From an uncultured Gammaproteobacteria bacterium (lineage in GTDB: Bacteria > Pseudomonadota > Gammaproteobacteria > Arenicellales > JAANXG01), in assembly GCA_947258785.1 (NCBI GenBank), contig CAMYJT010000001.1, forward strand, positions 248,001 through 312,000: a stretch of 64,000 nt of DNA, in the 5' to 3' direction. The notes under the pieces were generated by a model that saw nothing but the letters and a program-made list of their open reading frames with translations, did no database searches and was not told the origin of the DNA. A program made the position numbers and the translations under genes. This document shows, piece by piece, positions 1 through 8,339 of this stretch; the stretch's first letter is position 1; the number at the start of each line of letters is the position of its first letter.

Positions 1-482
1 CGCCCGACGGATCCACCGGTCAGGCTACCCCCAACGCCACACACTTAATCAAAGTCGCCTGCGAGGCCGCCTGTGGCAAGCGGGACTCTGTTAGAATTTT
101 CGGTACCGACTATGACACGGAAGACGGCACCTGCATCCGCGATTACATTCATGTCGAGGACCTTGCCAGAGCTCATGTCATCGCCCTAGAGTACTTACTT
201 GCCGAGGGTGAGTCGGTGGTATTGAATTGCGGCTATGGCCGCGGATTTAGCGTCCGAGAGGTATTGAATACCGTTCAGAGAGTCAGTAACAGGGAACTGA
301 ACATCATCGATGCCCCGCGCCGAGTCGGTGATCCACCGGCATTGATCGCTGACAACCGTGAGATTCGCAAGCGGTTCGATTGGCGCCCGCTGCACGACGA
401 CCTAGAATTCATATGCAGCACCGCTTACCAGTGGGAAACGAAACTGGACGAACTTCACCAACTGCGGGCAAACCGCGGCTGA
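1..482 (+). CDS. galE: UDP-glucose 4-epimerase, C-terminal part (5' end outside window)
   Basis: Interconverts UDP-glucose and UDP-galactose in the cytoplasm for LPS and capsule sugars. The frame is open from position 3 and about 159 residues are visible, roughly the last half of a 330-340-residue epimerase. The family signature DGTCIRDYIHVEDLARAHV is present, followed by a conserved LNCGYGRGFSV segment and the usual end region (RRVGDPPALIADN). The Rossmann fold and Tyr-Lys catalytic pair would lie to the left. The stop is 4 nt before the WaaG-WaaP start, so the two genes are probably co-transcribed. A related NDP-sugar epimerase is possible, but the signature fits GalE best. Confidence 0.88.
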   Translation, partial: PDGSTGQATPNATHLIKVACEAACGKRDSVRIFGTDYDTEDGTCIRDYIHVEDLARAHVIALEYLLAEGESVVLNCGYGRGFSVREVLNTVQRVSNRELNIIDAPRRVGDPPALIADNREIRKRFDWRPLHDDLEFICSTAYQWETKLDELHQLRANRG

Positions 483-486
483 ACCG

Positions 487-2514
487 ATGAGACTAGCGTT
501 TTGCGCATACAAGTATTTCCTTTACGGGGGACTATCCCGGGACATGCTGCGCATTATGGAGGAATGCCGCAATAGAGGTCACACGGTGGTCGTCTATACC
601 AGCGAATGGCATGGGCCAACCCCGAATGATGTCGAGGTCAGAATCATTCGGGCTTCGGGCTTAACCAATCATACGCGGGCAGCAGCCTTTCACAGAGGTT
701 TGCGCAAAAAGCTCGTGCACGAACGTTTTGATGCCGTAATTGGTTTCAACAAGATGCCTGGCCTAGACATCTACTACGGTGCAGATTACTGCTACGTGGG
801 ACGCGCGGTACCGCGCTACAGCTTGGCATACCGCCTAACTCCTCGCTATCACTATTTCCAAAAATTCGAGAAGGCTGTGTTTGGGAAGGCCAGCGACACC
901 AGGATCCTGTGTTTGTCAGAACGCGAAAAATCAGTGTTTCAGCAGTTCTACCAAACCCCGGAGCAGCGGTTTTGCCTGCTGCCGCCCACCCTGGACCGTA
1001 GACAACTCGCTGACTGCTCGGAGCAGGTGTCCAGAAGAACCCGCCGCGCTTTAAACATCGGTGACGATCAGAACGTCTTGCTCTTCGTGGGCTCCGGCTT
1101 CAAGACGAAAGGCCTGGATCGCGCAATCTCTGCGCTGGCGGCGTTACCGCAACCGGAATTGGCAAAGACCTGTCTGCTGGTCGTCGGGCAAGACAATCCA
1201 AAGCCGTTTCTACGCTTAGCCAAGCGTCTTGGGATATCCGACAAAGTGCGTCTGCTGGGTGGCAGATCCGACGTCCCCGAATTGATGCGGGCGGGTGATC
1301 TGCTGGTCCATCCCGCGTACAGTGAAAACACCGGTACCGTATTGTTGGAGGCAATCACCGCCGGGCTGCCGGTGCTGGCCACCGACGTATGCGGATATGC
1401 CCCGCACATCGAACGCGCGCAGGCAGGGCGCGTACTGAAATCTCCGTTCGTACAAGAAGTCATGAACATCGAACTTGCCGACATGCTCGCTTGCGACGAG
1501 CGCGACAGCTGGAGGGCAAACGGCTTTAACTATCGATGCAATCCAGGACTGTACACCATGCCTGTTTGCGCCACTGATCAGATCCAACAGTGGGCGGAAG
1601 ACAGAAACCGCGGCCGCGTCTCGGCCACACAGATTCAGCAAACAATGCCGTTTCTCCGCGAAGACCTGCGCAAATCTCTGGCCGGTAAAGATTCGTTCGA
1701 GGACGTCTTCAAGATACGCGGCGAAGTATACCGCGAGGCACCCGGTAGGCAAACACTGCGATTTCAAATGTCCGGAAAGAATTATTTTCTCAAGTCACAC
1801 AGCGGTGTAGGGTGGCGGGAAATATTGAAGAATTTGCTTTATTTCCGGCTGCCTGTGATCGACGCCCGCAACGAGTGGCACGGCATACACTGGCTGCATC
1901 GCATCGGTATCGACACCATGAACATTGCTGGATACGGCACTTCCGGTCGCAATCCCGCACGGCGGCGTTCATTCATTATCACCGATGAGCTGCCCGGAAC
2001 AATCAGTCTCGACGAATACTGCCAACGTTGGCGCTCCCAGCCACTAAAATCGGATTCACAGGTGCATTTCAAACGCTGGTTGATCCACAGGCTCGCGGAA
2101 ATTGCGCGCACCATGCACACAAGCAACGCCAATCATCGTGATTTCTACTTGTGCCATTTTCTAGTGGATCTACACGGCGACACAGACAATCCGTCACCGG
2201 ACACCACCGATATCTACGTCATTGATCTGCACCGCATGCAGTTGCGTCGGCGTACGCCCGTGCGCTGGTTGGTGAAGGATATAGCCGGATTATATTACTC
2301 GAGCATGGATCTCGGCCTAACACGGCACGATCTGTTTCGCTTCATGGTTGTTTATCGTGAAGCGCCCCTGCGGCAGATTATAGAGCACGAGGCGCAGTTC
2401 TGGCGGCGGGTTCGAAACCGGGCGCTGAACCTTTATCACAGCGAGAGGCGTAAAGCAGCCACTCAGAGCCTTGACACCGCCCCGGAGGCGGTATCCACCA
2501 CGATCACTCACTAG
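487..2514 (+). CDS. waaG-waaP: Fused LPS core enzyme: WaaG glucosyltransferase plus WaaP heptose kinase
   Basis: One 675-residue reading frame holds two LPS inner-core enzymes that are separate genes in E. coli. Residues 1 to about 372 match WaaG, a GT4 enzyme that adds glucose to heptose II: AFCAYKYFLYGGLSRDMLRI at the N-terminus, VIGFNKMPGLDIYYGADYCY, and the donor-site region LLEAITAGLPVLATDVCGYA. Residues from about 385 (near MPFLREDLRKSL) to 655 match WaaP, the heptose I kinase: RGEVYREAPGRQTLRFQMSG, NHRDFYLCHFL (catalytic Asp) and VIDLHRMQLRRRTPVRWLVK. The joint is a short linker with no stop or frameshift. ATG 487 lies 4 nt after galE. The product probably works on the inner membrane's cytoplasmic face. 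The fusion is read directly; activity of both halves is inferred from intact motifs. Confidence 0.93.
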   Translation: MRLAFCAYKYFLYGGLSRDMLRIMEECRNRGHTVVVYTSEWHGPTPNDVEVRIIRASGLTNHTRAAAFHRGLRKKLVHERFDAVIGFNKMPGLDIYYGADYCYVGRAVPRYSLAYRLTPRYHYFQKFEKAVFGKASDTRILCLSEREKSVFQQFYQTPEQRFCLLPPTLDRRQLADCSEQVSRRTRRALNIGDDQNVLLFVGSGFKTKGLDRAISALAALPQPELAKTCLLVVGQDNPKPFLRLAKRLGISDKVRLLGGRSDVPELMRAGDLLVHPAYSENTGTVLLEAITAGLPVLATDVCGYAPHIERAQAGRVLKSPFVQEVMNIELADMLACDERDSWRANGFNYRCNPGLYTMPVCATDQIQQWAEDRNRGRVSATQIQQTMPFLREDLRKSLAGKDSFEDVFKIRGEVYREAPGRQTLRFQMSGKNYFLKSHSGVGWREILKNLLYFRLPVIDARNEWHGIHWLHRIGIDTMNIAGYGTSGRNPARRRSFIITDELPGTISLDEYCQRWRSQPLKSDSQVHFKRWLIHRLAEIARTMHTSNANHRDFYLCHFLVDLHGDTDNPSPDTTDIYVIDLHRMQLRRRTPVRWLVKDIAGLYYSSMDLGLTRHDLFRFMVVYREAPLRQIIEHEAQFWRRVRNRALNLYHSERRKAATQSLDTAPEAVSTTITH

Positions 2515-2541
2515 TCCGCCCTGCACTAGAAGTTTTGTCCT

Positions 2542-3246
2542 GTGGCCAACGTCGCCCTCGTGCACACACAAGTCCGCTTTGACCGCTATGTCAGCTACCA
2601 CTCGCGTTATGAGTCGCCATTCCTGCTTTCTTTACTCAAGACCCCGGACAAGTTTCTAACTGACAGGTATTGTGAAAAGATCTATAAGAACGACCGCACC
2701 ACTACTGTCGCTCTAGTCACCGGTAACGGCTACCGATTCGTCGTAAAACGCTACAACACGAAAAACCTCTGGCATGCAATAAGGCGCACAGTCCGCCGCA
2801 GTCGAGCCGACATCTGTTGGCGGTTGGCGCGGCGCTTACTCGACATCGGTATCCACACTCCGCCCGCAGTCGCTCTAATCGAATGCCGAGCCGGGCCACT
2901 CCGGTTCCGTTCTTACTACATTAGTGAGTACGTAGATGGCGTATTGTGCACGGAGTATCTCAATACCAGACAAGCGTCAAGCAACTTTGTGGCCGCCGTT
3001 CTCAAAGAAGTATTCCAATCTATGCTCAATAATCGGATCTCCCACGGCGACATGAAGGCCAGCAATCTTTTGATCGATGGGGAACGACTGATCTTGCTGG
3101 ACCTCGATGCGGCGAAAGCGCACATGAATAACGCGCAATTCCTCCGTGCCTACCGCCGCGATCGACAGCGATTACTCCGGAATTGGGACACTCAGCAGGA
3201 GTTTCAGCAACTCCTGAACCGGGTAATTCCTCACCCACCGAGATAA
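2542..3246 (+). CDS. LPS-core kinase of the WaaP/InaA/Kdo-kinase family
   Basis: A 234-residue eukaryotic-kinase-like protein that probably phosphorylates an LPS core sugar (Kdo or heptose). The catalytic-loop motif HGDMKASNLLI starts at His168 and the metal-binding LLDLDAAK follows near Asp187; a candidate ATP-binding Lys lies in FVVKRYN. The start is GTG at 2542, 27 nt after the WaaG-WaaP stop, so it is likely in the same operon. It is shorter and more divergent than the WaaP half upstream and resembles WaaY/KdkA-type kinases. The exact sugar cannot be told from sequence. Confidence 0.8.
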   Translation: MANVALVHTQVRFDRYVSYHSRYESPFLLSLLKTPDKFLTDRYCEKIYKNDRTTTVALVTGNGYRFVVKRYNTKNLWHAIRRTVRRSRADICWRLARRLLDIGIHTPPAVALIECRAGPLRFRSYYISEYVDGVLCTEYLNTRQASSNFVAAVLKEVFQSMLNNRISHGDMKASNLLIDGERLILLDLDAAKAHMNNAQFLRAYRRDRQRLLRNWDTQQEFQQLLNRVIPHPPR

Positions 3247-3264
3247 GCACTTTTACTGACCCCG

Positions 3265-4881
3265 CTATTGCACCGAGAATCCCGGATGATGACGGAGTGG
3301 CCAAACGGGAAGGCCGACGCAGTCGTTGCATCCCAAATCCGACAGACTGCTCGTCTTGTAGATCAGCACCTGGTCGCCTTTTCGATTCCGAAAAACCTCA
3401 ATGGGCGCAGTTCCCAATTTGTTAGTCAGGCGATTCTTTTGATCGGGGCGCTTGCGACTGACCTGCAAAGCCAGATAGTCGAAATTTTTCCACTCTCGAC
3501 GCCATACGAGACGCATAGTCTCGGCCCAATCGTACTTCGCGCCATCCCGAAACGCTGATTTACCGGAGTAGTAGATCAGCAAGCGGTTATTACTGTAGAG
3601 TGAATCGTCAGGAAGAGTGTGTGCCGCTATCCACTGCCCCGCTTCCCTCAGGTACTGCTTGTCCGTATATCGGTCCAAGCCCTTGATCCCGACTCCCACG
3701 CACAGGATGACAATCACAGGAAATCCCCACCGTAGCACAGTCCCAACGGCCTTCCGGTCCACCCATTGGCTGTACAGGTACGTCAAACTGAATGGAATCG
3801 CCAACATCATTGTCAGCACCAGGCCCATGGTGTAGCGCCCCGGTAAAAACAACTTGGCAAGTGTGAATACACACAGAATCAGAATATTGATTGCAATCAG
3901 CGCGACCCACAGCCTAATTAACGCGCGGTTTGGAAATGCCAGACGCTTCCACACAGCATGAATAAAAAGCCCTGCATAAACGATCACCAATTTTCGAACC
4001 ACTTCAGAGACTATAATCGTGAACAGCGTCAGCACAAACACCGCGTAGGCGTATTGGTCGGAGAATTCGCCCAGAAATTCCTGCCTAATTGCGTTCAGCT
4101 TGTACCAGAGTTCGACACCAACCCGCTCCAAGGACTGAGAGATGCTGACGAGTGGGCTTAAAAACAACGTCGTCTTGTCCATGCCCAACTCGGAGCCCAA
4201 CATCCAAAGCGAGAACACAGCGAACAGCGCTACGCCTACAAAAACGAGTGCGACAAGCACCACCAGACGGACGTAGATCGGTTCCTTGTGATATCGATGC
4301 GCCAACAGCAAAGCAGGCACCACTAGTAAAAACGCCAATCCCTCCACTCGAAACAGAAATGCGGTGAACGCACACGAGAACCACGCAACCAGAGACCGTG
4401 GTTCGGCTGTACGCCAAAAACGGAACAGAAATATCAACGACCACATATAGAACGCCAAATACCCGGCATCGCGGATGACAAATGAGCGGTATTTGTTCAA
4501 TCCGGGCAGCAGCAATATGACCAGTGTGGCAATAAACGCTGTGCGACGATCGCCACCCAGCTCAACAACGGCAATGATAAATGCAGCCACGCACAAGGCA
4601 TACAGTGTGGCGTTCAACACATGCGCAGACCCTTCAGCCTGCAGCCCCGTCAATTTGCTGGTGAGGGCGATCAATGATGAGTAAAATGGCCAGTGATGTA
4701 TCGTTATCGCCTCCTGCCACTGGGCATCGAGCAGTTTATTCGCCGCTCGGATATAGCGTATGCCGTCGTTATTAACGACAGGATCGATGTAAACGAACCA
4801 CGCTGACAGCAAGAGACTGCCAATCACACCGAAAAGAATGGTCTTGTAATTGTGGCTGTAGGGACGAGACAAATCGGACAT
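3265..4881 (-). CDS. Polytopic glycosyltransferase, GT39/PMT-like
   Basis: A 538-residue inner-membrane protein with about ten or more hydrophobic helices and a large C-terminal soluble part (about 415-538). After helix 1 it has the acidic motif VVNNDGIRYIRAA, as in lipid-phosphosugar-dependent glycosyltransferases of the GT39/ArnT/PMT superfamily, where this first periplasmic loop binds the donor. Such enzymes move sugars from polyprenyl-phosphate carriers to lipid A, polymers or proteins outside the membrane. It is tail-to-tail with the LPS kinase gene (18 nt gap), supporting a role in envelope glycans. The acceptor is unknown. Confidence 0.72.
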   Translation of the reverse strand: MSDLSRPYSHNYKTILFGVIGSLLLSAWFVYIDPVVNNDGIRYIRAANKLLDAQWQEAITIHHWPFYSSLIALTSKLTGLQAEGSAHVLNATLYALCVAAFIIAVVELGGDRRTAFIATLVILLLPGLNKYRSFVIRDAGYLAFYMWSLIFLFRFWRTAEPRSLVAWFSCAFTAFLFRVEGLAFLLVVPALLLAHRYHKEPIYVRLVVLVALVFVGVALFAVFSLWMLGSELGMDKTTLFLSPLVSISQSLERVGVELWYKLNAIRQEFLGEFSDQYAYAVFVLTLFTIIVSEVVRKLVIVYAGLFIHAVWKRLAFPNRALIRLWVALIAINILILCVFTLAKLFLPGRYTMGLVLTMMLAIPFSLTYLYSQWVDRKAVGTVLRWGFPVIVILCVGVGIKGLDRYTDKQYLREAGQWIAAHTLPDDSLYSNNRLLIYYSGKSAFRDGAKYDWAETMRLVWRREWKNFDYLALQVSRKRPDQKNRLTNKLGTAPIEVFRNRKGDQVLIYKTSSLSDLGCNDCVGLPVWPLRHHPGFSVQ

Positions 4882-4961
4882 GCGTTCTTAGTTCTTACTC
4901 AACGTCGCCGAATCAGATAGCACCGAGACAGCACTGAGCCGTCGGGTTACGGTAGCATCCG

Positions 4962-4967
4962 TATAAT
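4962..4967 (+). promoter_or_regulatory. Candidate -10 box ahead of the creatininase-like gene
   Basis: A perfect TATAAT sits 7 nt before the ATG at 4975. No good -35 box lies 16-18 nt upstream. If this is the promoter, the message would be nearly leaderless for ATG 4975, or the true start would be the in-frame GTG at 5026. Confidence 0.3.
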
Positions 4968-4974
4968 AACGGCT

Positions 4975-5742
4975 ATGTGTGGCAAATCCCATAAATCCGC
5001 TCCCGGAGAAAAACCGGGCGCATACGTGAGTACTCTCACATGGCCGGAGGTCGAACACCGAATCAACAAAGGCGCGGCCGGCATACTGCCAATCGGCGCC
5101 GAATCCAAACCACATGGACCTCACCTGCCGATGTGCTCCGATCAGGCACAAGTAGAGTGGATCGTCGCACAACTGGTCCATCGGTATAACGTACTCGTTT
5201 GGCCCACCGTTAACTATGGTTATTACCCGGCATTCGCCGACTACCCTGGAAACTGCTCACTTTCGCGAGGCACTTGGGAGTCCGTGGTCAAGGAAATCCT
5301 AGTCGAGTTGTCGCGTCAGAACCTGGAGGGGGTGGTTATCCTCAATAGCGGAGTCAGCACCAAACCAATACTACAAAGCATCAGCATAACATTACCCTTT
5401 TCACATCTGATAAACATCTACGATGGACCTCGCACAAGGCGGGTCGCAGATCGGATTACTGAGCAGTCATTCGGAGGTCACGCCGATGAACTGGAGACCT
5501 CAATCTTACTGGCCATCGATCCAGCCGCTGTAGTTCTGGCGCAGGCCAGTCCCTGGGACCGGGCCATGCAAGCCGGCCCACTGAACCGTTACGATTCGAA
5601 CCATTACAATTACTCACCGGCCGGCATCACCGGCGATCCGACGCGCGCGAGTGCTGCCAAGGGCCGCATGCTACTTGCAGCGATGCTGGATGATGTTTCA
5701 GAATCACTCTGGCGCGCGCTTGACCTGAGCGGGCCGGCTTAA
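4975..5742 (+). CDS. Creatininase-family protein with a partly lost metal site
   Basis: A 255-residue member of the creatininase/creatinine amidohydrolase fold, normally a two-metal amide hydrolase. Seen: GAESKPHGPHLP at 42-52 with His47 and His50, Asp56 in MCSD, and GGHADELETS with His169 and Glu174. Missing: the Glu that precedes the first His in family members (here Pro46) and the NGHGGN loop, replaced by LNSGVST at 123-129. Two of five usual metal ligands therefore seem absent, and creatinine hydrolysis should not be assumed. The start may be GTG 5026, which removes 17 residues with little similarity to the family. The gene lies 23 nt before pgi and is probably co-transcribed. Confidence 0.72.
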   Translation: MCGKSHKSAPGEKPGAYVSTLTWPEVEHRINKGAAGILPIGAESKPHGPHLPMCSDQAQVEWIVAQLVHRYNVLVWPTVNYGYYPAFADYPGNCSLSRGTWESVVKEILVELSRQNLEGVVILNSGVSTKPILQSISITLPFSHLINIYDGPRTRRVADRITEQSFGGHADELETSILLAIDPAAVVLAQASPWDRAMQAGPLNRYDSNHYNYSPAGITGDPTRASAAKGRMLLAAMLDDVSESLWRALDLSGPA

Positions 5743-5765
5743 ACTGCAAATATTCAAAGACCAAC

Positions 5766-7415
5766 GTGAACGAGAACACTTTTGATCCAACCACGGCGTG
5801 GCAGATTGCCAGGCGAATATGGCAGAGAGACAACAGCCTGTGGTCGTCCCTCCCGGAAACCCAGCAGATCATTGCCAACCGTCTGGGCTGGCTGGACGCG
5901 GTCGACTGGAGTCTCGGACATTGTCATAGTCTGGAAGAATTTTCCGACGTGACACGCACACTGGAGTTCACCCACGCCGTGCTGCTCGGTATGGGCGGCT
6001 CCAGCCTCGCCCCAGAGACAATCCGCCAGATATTTGGTGTGTCACCCGGATATCTGGCGCTAACCGTAATCGACACCACGGCACCCGATACCATCCGTGC
6101 GGTGGAACAGGCGATACCATTGGACAAGACTCTGTTCCTGGTATCCAGCAAGTCCGGCACCACCACCGAGACCTTGTCCTTGTATCATTACTTTTTCGAC
6201 AAATTGAGCCGTCCCGGGGCCAATTCCGGAAATCAGTTTGTCGCCATCACCGATGGGGGATCACCGCTGGAAATACTGGCCAGAGAACACAATTTCCGTC
6301 ACGTGTTTACAAACCCTTCCGACATCGGCGGCCGCTACTCGGCGCTCAGTTATTTCGGCCTGGTTCCGGCCGCCTTGCTCGGCGTAGATCTGCAGTCCTT
6401 ACTGAGAAGCGCCGCGGCCACCGCGGACTCAACCCGGCCTGAGCGTCCCTTCGCCGCCAATGCCGCACTGCAGTTCGGGCTCCAGTTGGCCGATTTCGTC
6501 GAGCAGGGCCGAGACAAACTGACGCTGCTTCTGTCTCCTGAGCTGGCGCCGCTGGGTGCATGGATCGAACAATTAGTGGCGGAAAGCACGGGTAAACAGG
6601 GCCGCGGCATTATTCCCACCCACGGTGAAACCATCCCGCCAGCAGACGTCTCGCGCCCCGACCAGTTCATTGTGTCTATCACGCTGGGGGGGAGCGATTC
6701 AGTCCTCAGCAGCGAGCTTGAACGCGCGCGTGGACAAGGCTGTCCAGTACTCGAGTGGTCGCTGCCCGAGCGGGCGGATCTGGGTGGAGAGTTTTTTCGA
6801 TGGGAATTCGCAACCGCCGTCGCCGCAGCTCGGATGGGGATCAATCCGTTCGATGAGCCAGACGTTGCCGATGCCAAGCGGGCGACCCAAGCTGTACTGA
6901 GATCGGTCACGCAAAGGAGCCCGGGAGCGGAGACCTCGATATTGGCTAGCGACGACACACTGCAGTGGATTGGCAGCCACAAGTATGCCAGTTCGGGTGC
7001 CGGCTCCAAAGGGCCGATCGATCAGCTGCTGAATTCGGTCAGGCCGGGCGATTATCTGGCGATCCTCGCCTATTTGCCACCGTCACCGGCCGTCGACGAT
7101 CAACTCGGCGAAATACGCCGGTTGTTGGCGCAGCGCCTGAACGTCGCCACCTGCCTCGCTTATGGCCCTCGATATCTCCACTCCAGCGGCCAATTGCACA
7201 AGGGCGGCCCCGACAGTGGCGTATACTTGATGATCACGTCTGAGCCCGGCCAAGACTTGACCGTTCCAGGTCAAGGTTACTCGTTCCAACAACTGATCAT
7301 CGCCCAGTCCTCCGGTGATTTCGATGTACTCACCGGCCGTGGTAGACGGGTGCTGCGAGTCCACCTACGCACCACCGCGGAACCTGGGCTTGCCGAGTTG
7401 ATCGCGCTGCTCTAG
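5766..7415 (+). CDS. pgi: Glucose-6-phosphate isomerase
   Basis: Interconverts glucose-6-phosphate and fructose-6-phosphate in the cytoplasm. The 549-residue protein carries phosphoglucose isomerase signatures: LLGMGGSSLAPE, LVSSKSGTTTET (sugar-phosphate binding), DIGGRYSALSYFGL at 186-199, and SSGQLHKGGPDSG at 473-485 with the C-terminal Lys479. It resembles the isomerase half of bifunctional transaldolase-Pgi proteins, here without the transaldolase domain. The start is GTG 5766, 23 nt after the creatininase-like gene. It could feed sugar phosphates to the LPS and GlmS/GlmU pathways elsewhere in the window. Confidence 0.9.
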   Translation: MNENTFDPTTAWQIARRIWQRDNSLWSSLPETQQIIANRLGWLDAVDWSLGHCHSLEEFSDVTRTLEFTHAVLLGMGGSSLAPETIRQIFGVSPGYLALTVIDTTAPDTIRAVEQAIPLDKTLFLVSSKSGTTTETLSLYHYFFDKLSRPGANSGNQFVAITDGGSPLEILAREHNFRHVFTNPSDIGGRYSALSYFGLVPAALLGVDLQSLLRSAAATADSTRPERPFAANAALQFGLQLADFVEQGRDKLTLLLSPELAPLGAWIEQLVAESTGKQGRGIIPTHGETIPPADVSRPDQFIVSITLGGSDSVLSSELERARGQGCPVLEWSLPERADLGGEFFRWEFATAVAAARMGINPFDEPDVADAKRATQAVLRSVTQRSPGAETSILASDDTLQWIGSHKYASSGAGSKGPIDQLLNSVRPGDYLAILAYLPPSPAVDDQLGEIRRLLAQRLNVATCLAYGPRYLHSSGQLHKGGPDSGVYLMITSEPGQDLTVPGQGYSFQQLIIAQSSGDFDVLTGRGRRVLRVHLRTTAEPGLAELIALL

Positions 7416-7494
7416 AAATGTATCCAGCACAGGGTGTTGAAAATGCGGCGGATACACCCTATTAACCCTACAAGTCCCAGGACACGGTCGTACT

Positions 7495-7791
7495 ATGCGC
7501 ACTATCAAAAATGTCGCCGTCGCAGTGCTCAAGTGGTCGGCATGGCTGTCGTTTGCCGTTCTCTTCTACTACTCCGGGTTGTCTTTTAGCGAGTGGGTGA
7601 TGGGATCGCAAACCAACGAGGTGAGTTGGGTGCAGGGGATACTTATTGGGATATTCCCGGTCATGCTGCCGTTATTTTTTGTGGTCAATCGGCGAGTCGG
7701 CTGTGCCAGCGGTGCGTGCCGCCCACGCGCCGATTCCAATCATCGTGCCGCTGACTCACCGGTCATCAATCGGGCCATGCCCGGCGCCTAA
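7495..7791 (+). CDS. Small membrane protein, unknown
   Basis: A 98-residue protein with two predicted membrane helices (about 10-28 and 47-63) and a polar tail containing CASGACRPR. I do not recognise a family. ATG 7495 follows an 80-nt gap after pgi. That gap holds a weak inverted repeat (7431-7437/7454-7460) without a T tract. The gene overlaps the end of the oppositely oriented lipoprotein gene by 4 nt. Reality as a gene is supported mainly by the two clean hydrophobic segments and tight packing. Confidence 0.5.
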   Translation: MRTIKNVAVAVLKWSAWLSFAVLFYYSGLSFSEWVMGSQTNEVSWVQGILIGIFPVMLPLFFVVNRRVGCASGACRPRADSNHRAADSPVINRAMPGA

Positions 7792-8315
7792 TCCGCAATA
7801 AAGTCGTCGACACTGGCGCGGCGCCACGATGCCGCAGTCACCCGCCACTCACCGCCGTCAAGCCCCCACCGCAAATCGAACCGATATGCATCCGCCCGTA
7901 TGTCCCACAATTCGTCCGCTGACTGATGGCGACGGCCAGCCATCGCCACCAAAATCGGCGTATCCACAAGGTCGGGTGTAATAGGTGTAATACGCAGTAC
8001 TTTCGACAACAGGTGTATGGACCGATGGCGAATGAGATAGGCCTGCATCAACCGAACAACGGATGACCGATCGTAACCACGCTCGTCTCGATAATCGTGG
8101 GCCACGAGCTGCTTCAGCGCTCCAATATCATGCGCCTCCGCGGCCCGTTCCGCCTGCGAGATGAGCCCGCTGATCTGAGCCTCAGGGGAATCGTCTGGCG
8201 CCGGACACGCGGCGGTAGTCAGTCCGCACAACAACACAACGCCCAACGGACACCGGCGCGTTCGTACTGGCCGCACCCGGCGTCCGGCGGTGGTTACGGC
8301 GGCCTGCGCGCCCAT
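7788..8315 (-). CDS. Putative lipoprotein with NTF2-like domain
   Basis: Up to 175 residues, with a lipoprotein signal ending in a lipobox (GLTTAAC) whose Cys is residue 37 from ATG 8315. GTG 8276 would give a more usual 24-residue signal. The mature part (EAQISGLISQAERAAEAHDI... to the end, with VAHDYRDE and WRVTAASWRRAS) has the alpha-then-beta layout of NTF2/SnoaL-like domains, often binding or scaffold modules in envelope proteins. It lies 24 nt downstream of rhlB on the same strand and may be read through from it. The ligand is unknown. Confidence 0.62.
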   Translation of the reverse strand: MGAQAAVTTAGRRVRPVRTRRCPLGVVLLCGLTTAACPAPDDSPEAQISGLISQAERAAEAHDIGALKQLVAHDYRDERGYDRSSVVRLMQAYLIRHRSIHLLSKVLRITPITPDLVDTPILVAMAGRRHQSADELWDIRADAYRFDLRWGLDGGEWRVTAASWRRASVDDFIAD

Positions 8316-8339
8316 TCGCTCAGTTCGAGCCTGTGTGCG

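Noticed and set aside
7431..7460. Terminator after pgi
   Set aside because: AGGGTGT/ACACCCT can pair, but the loop is 16 nt and no T tract follows. Too weak to call.
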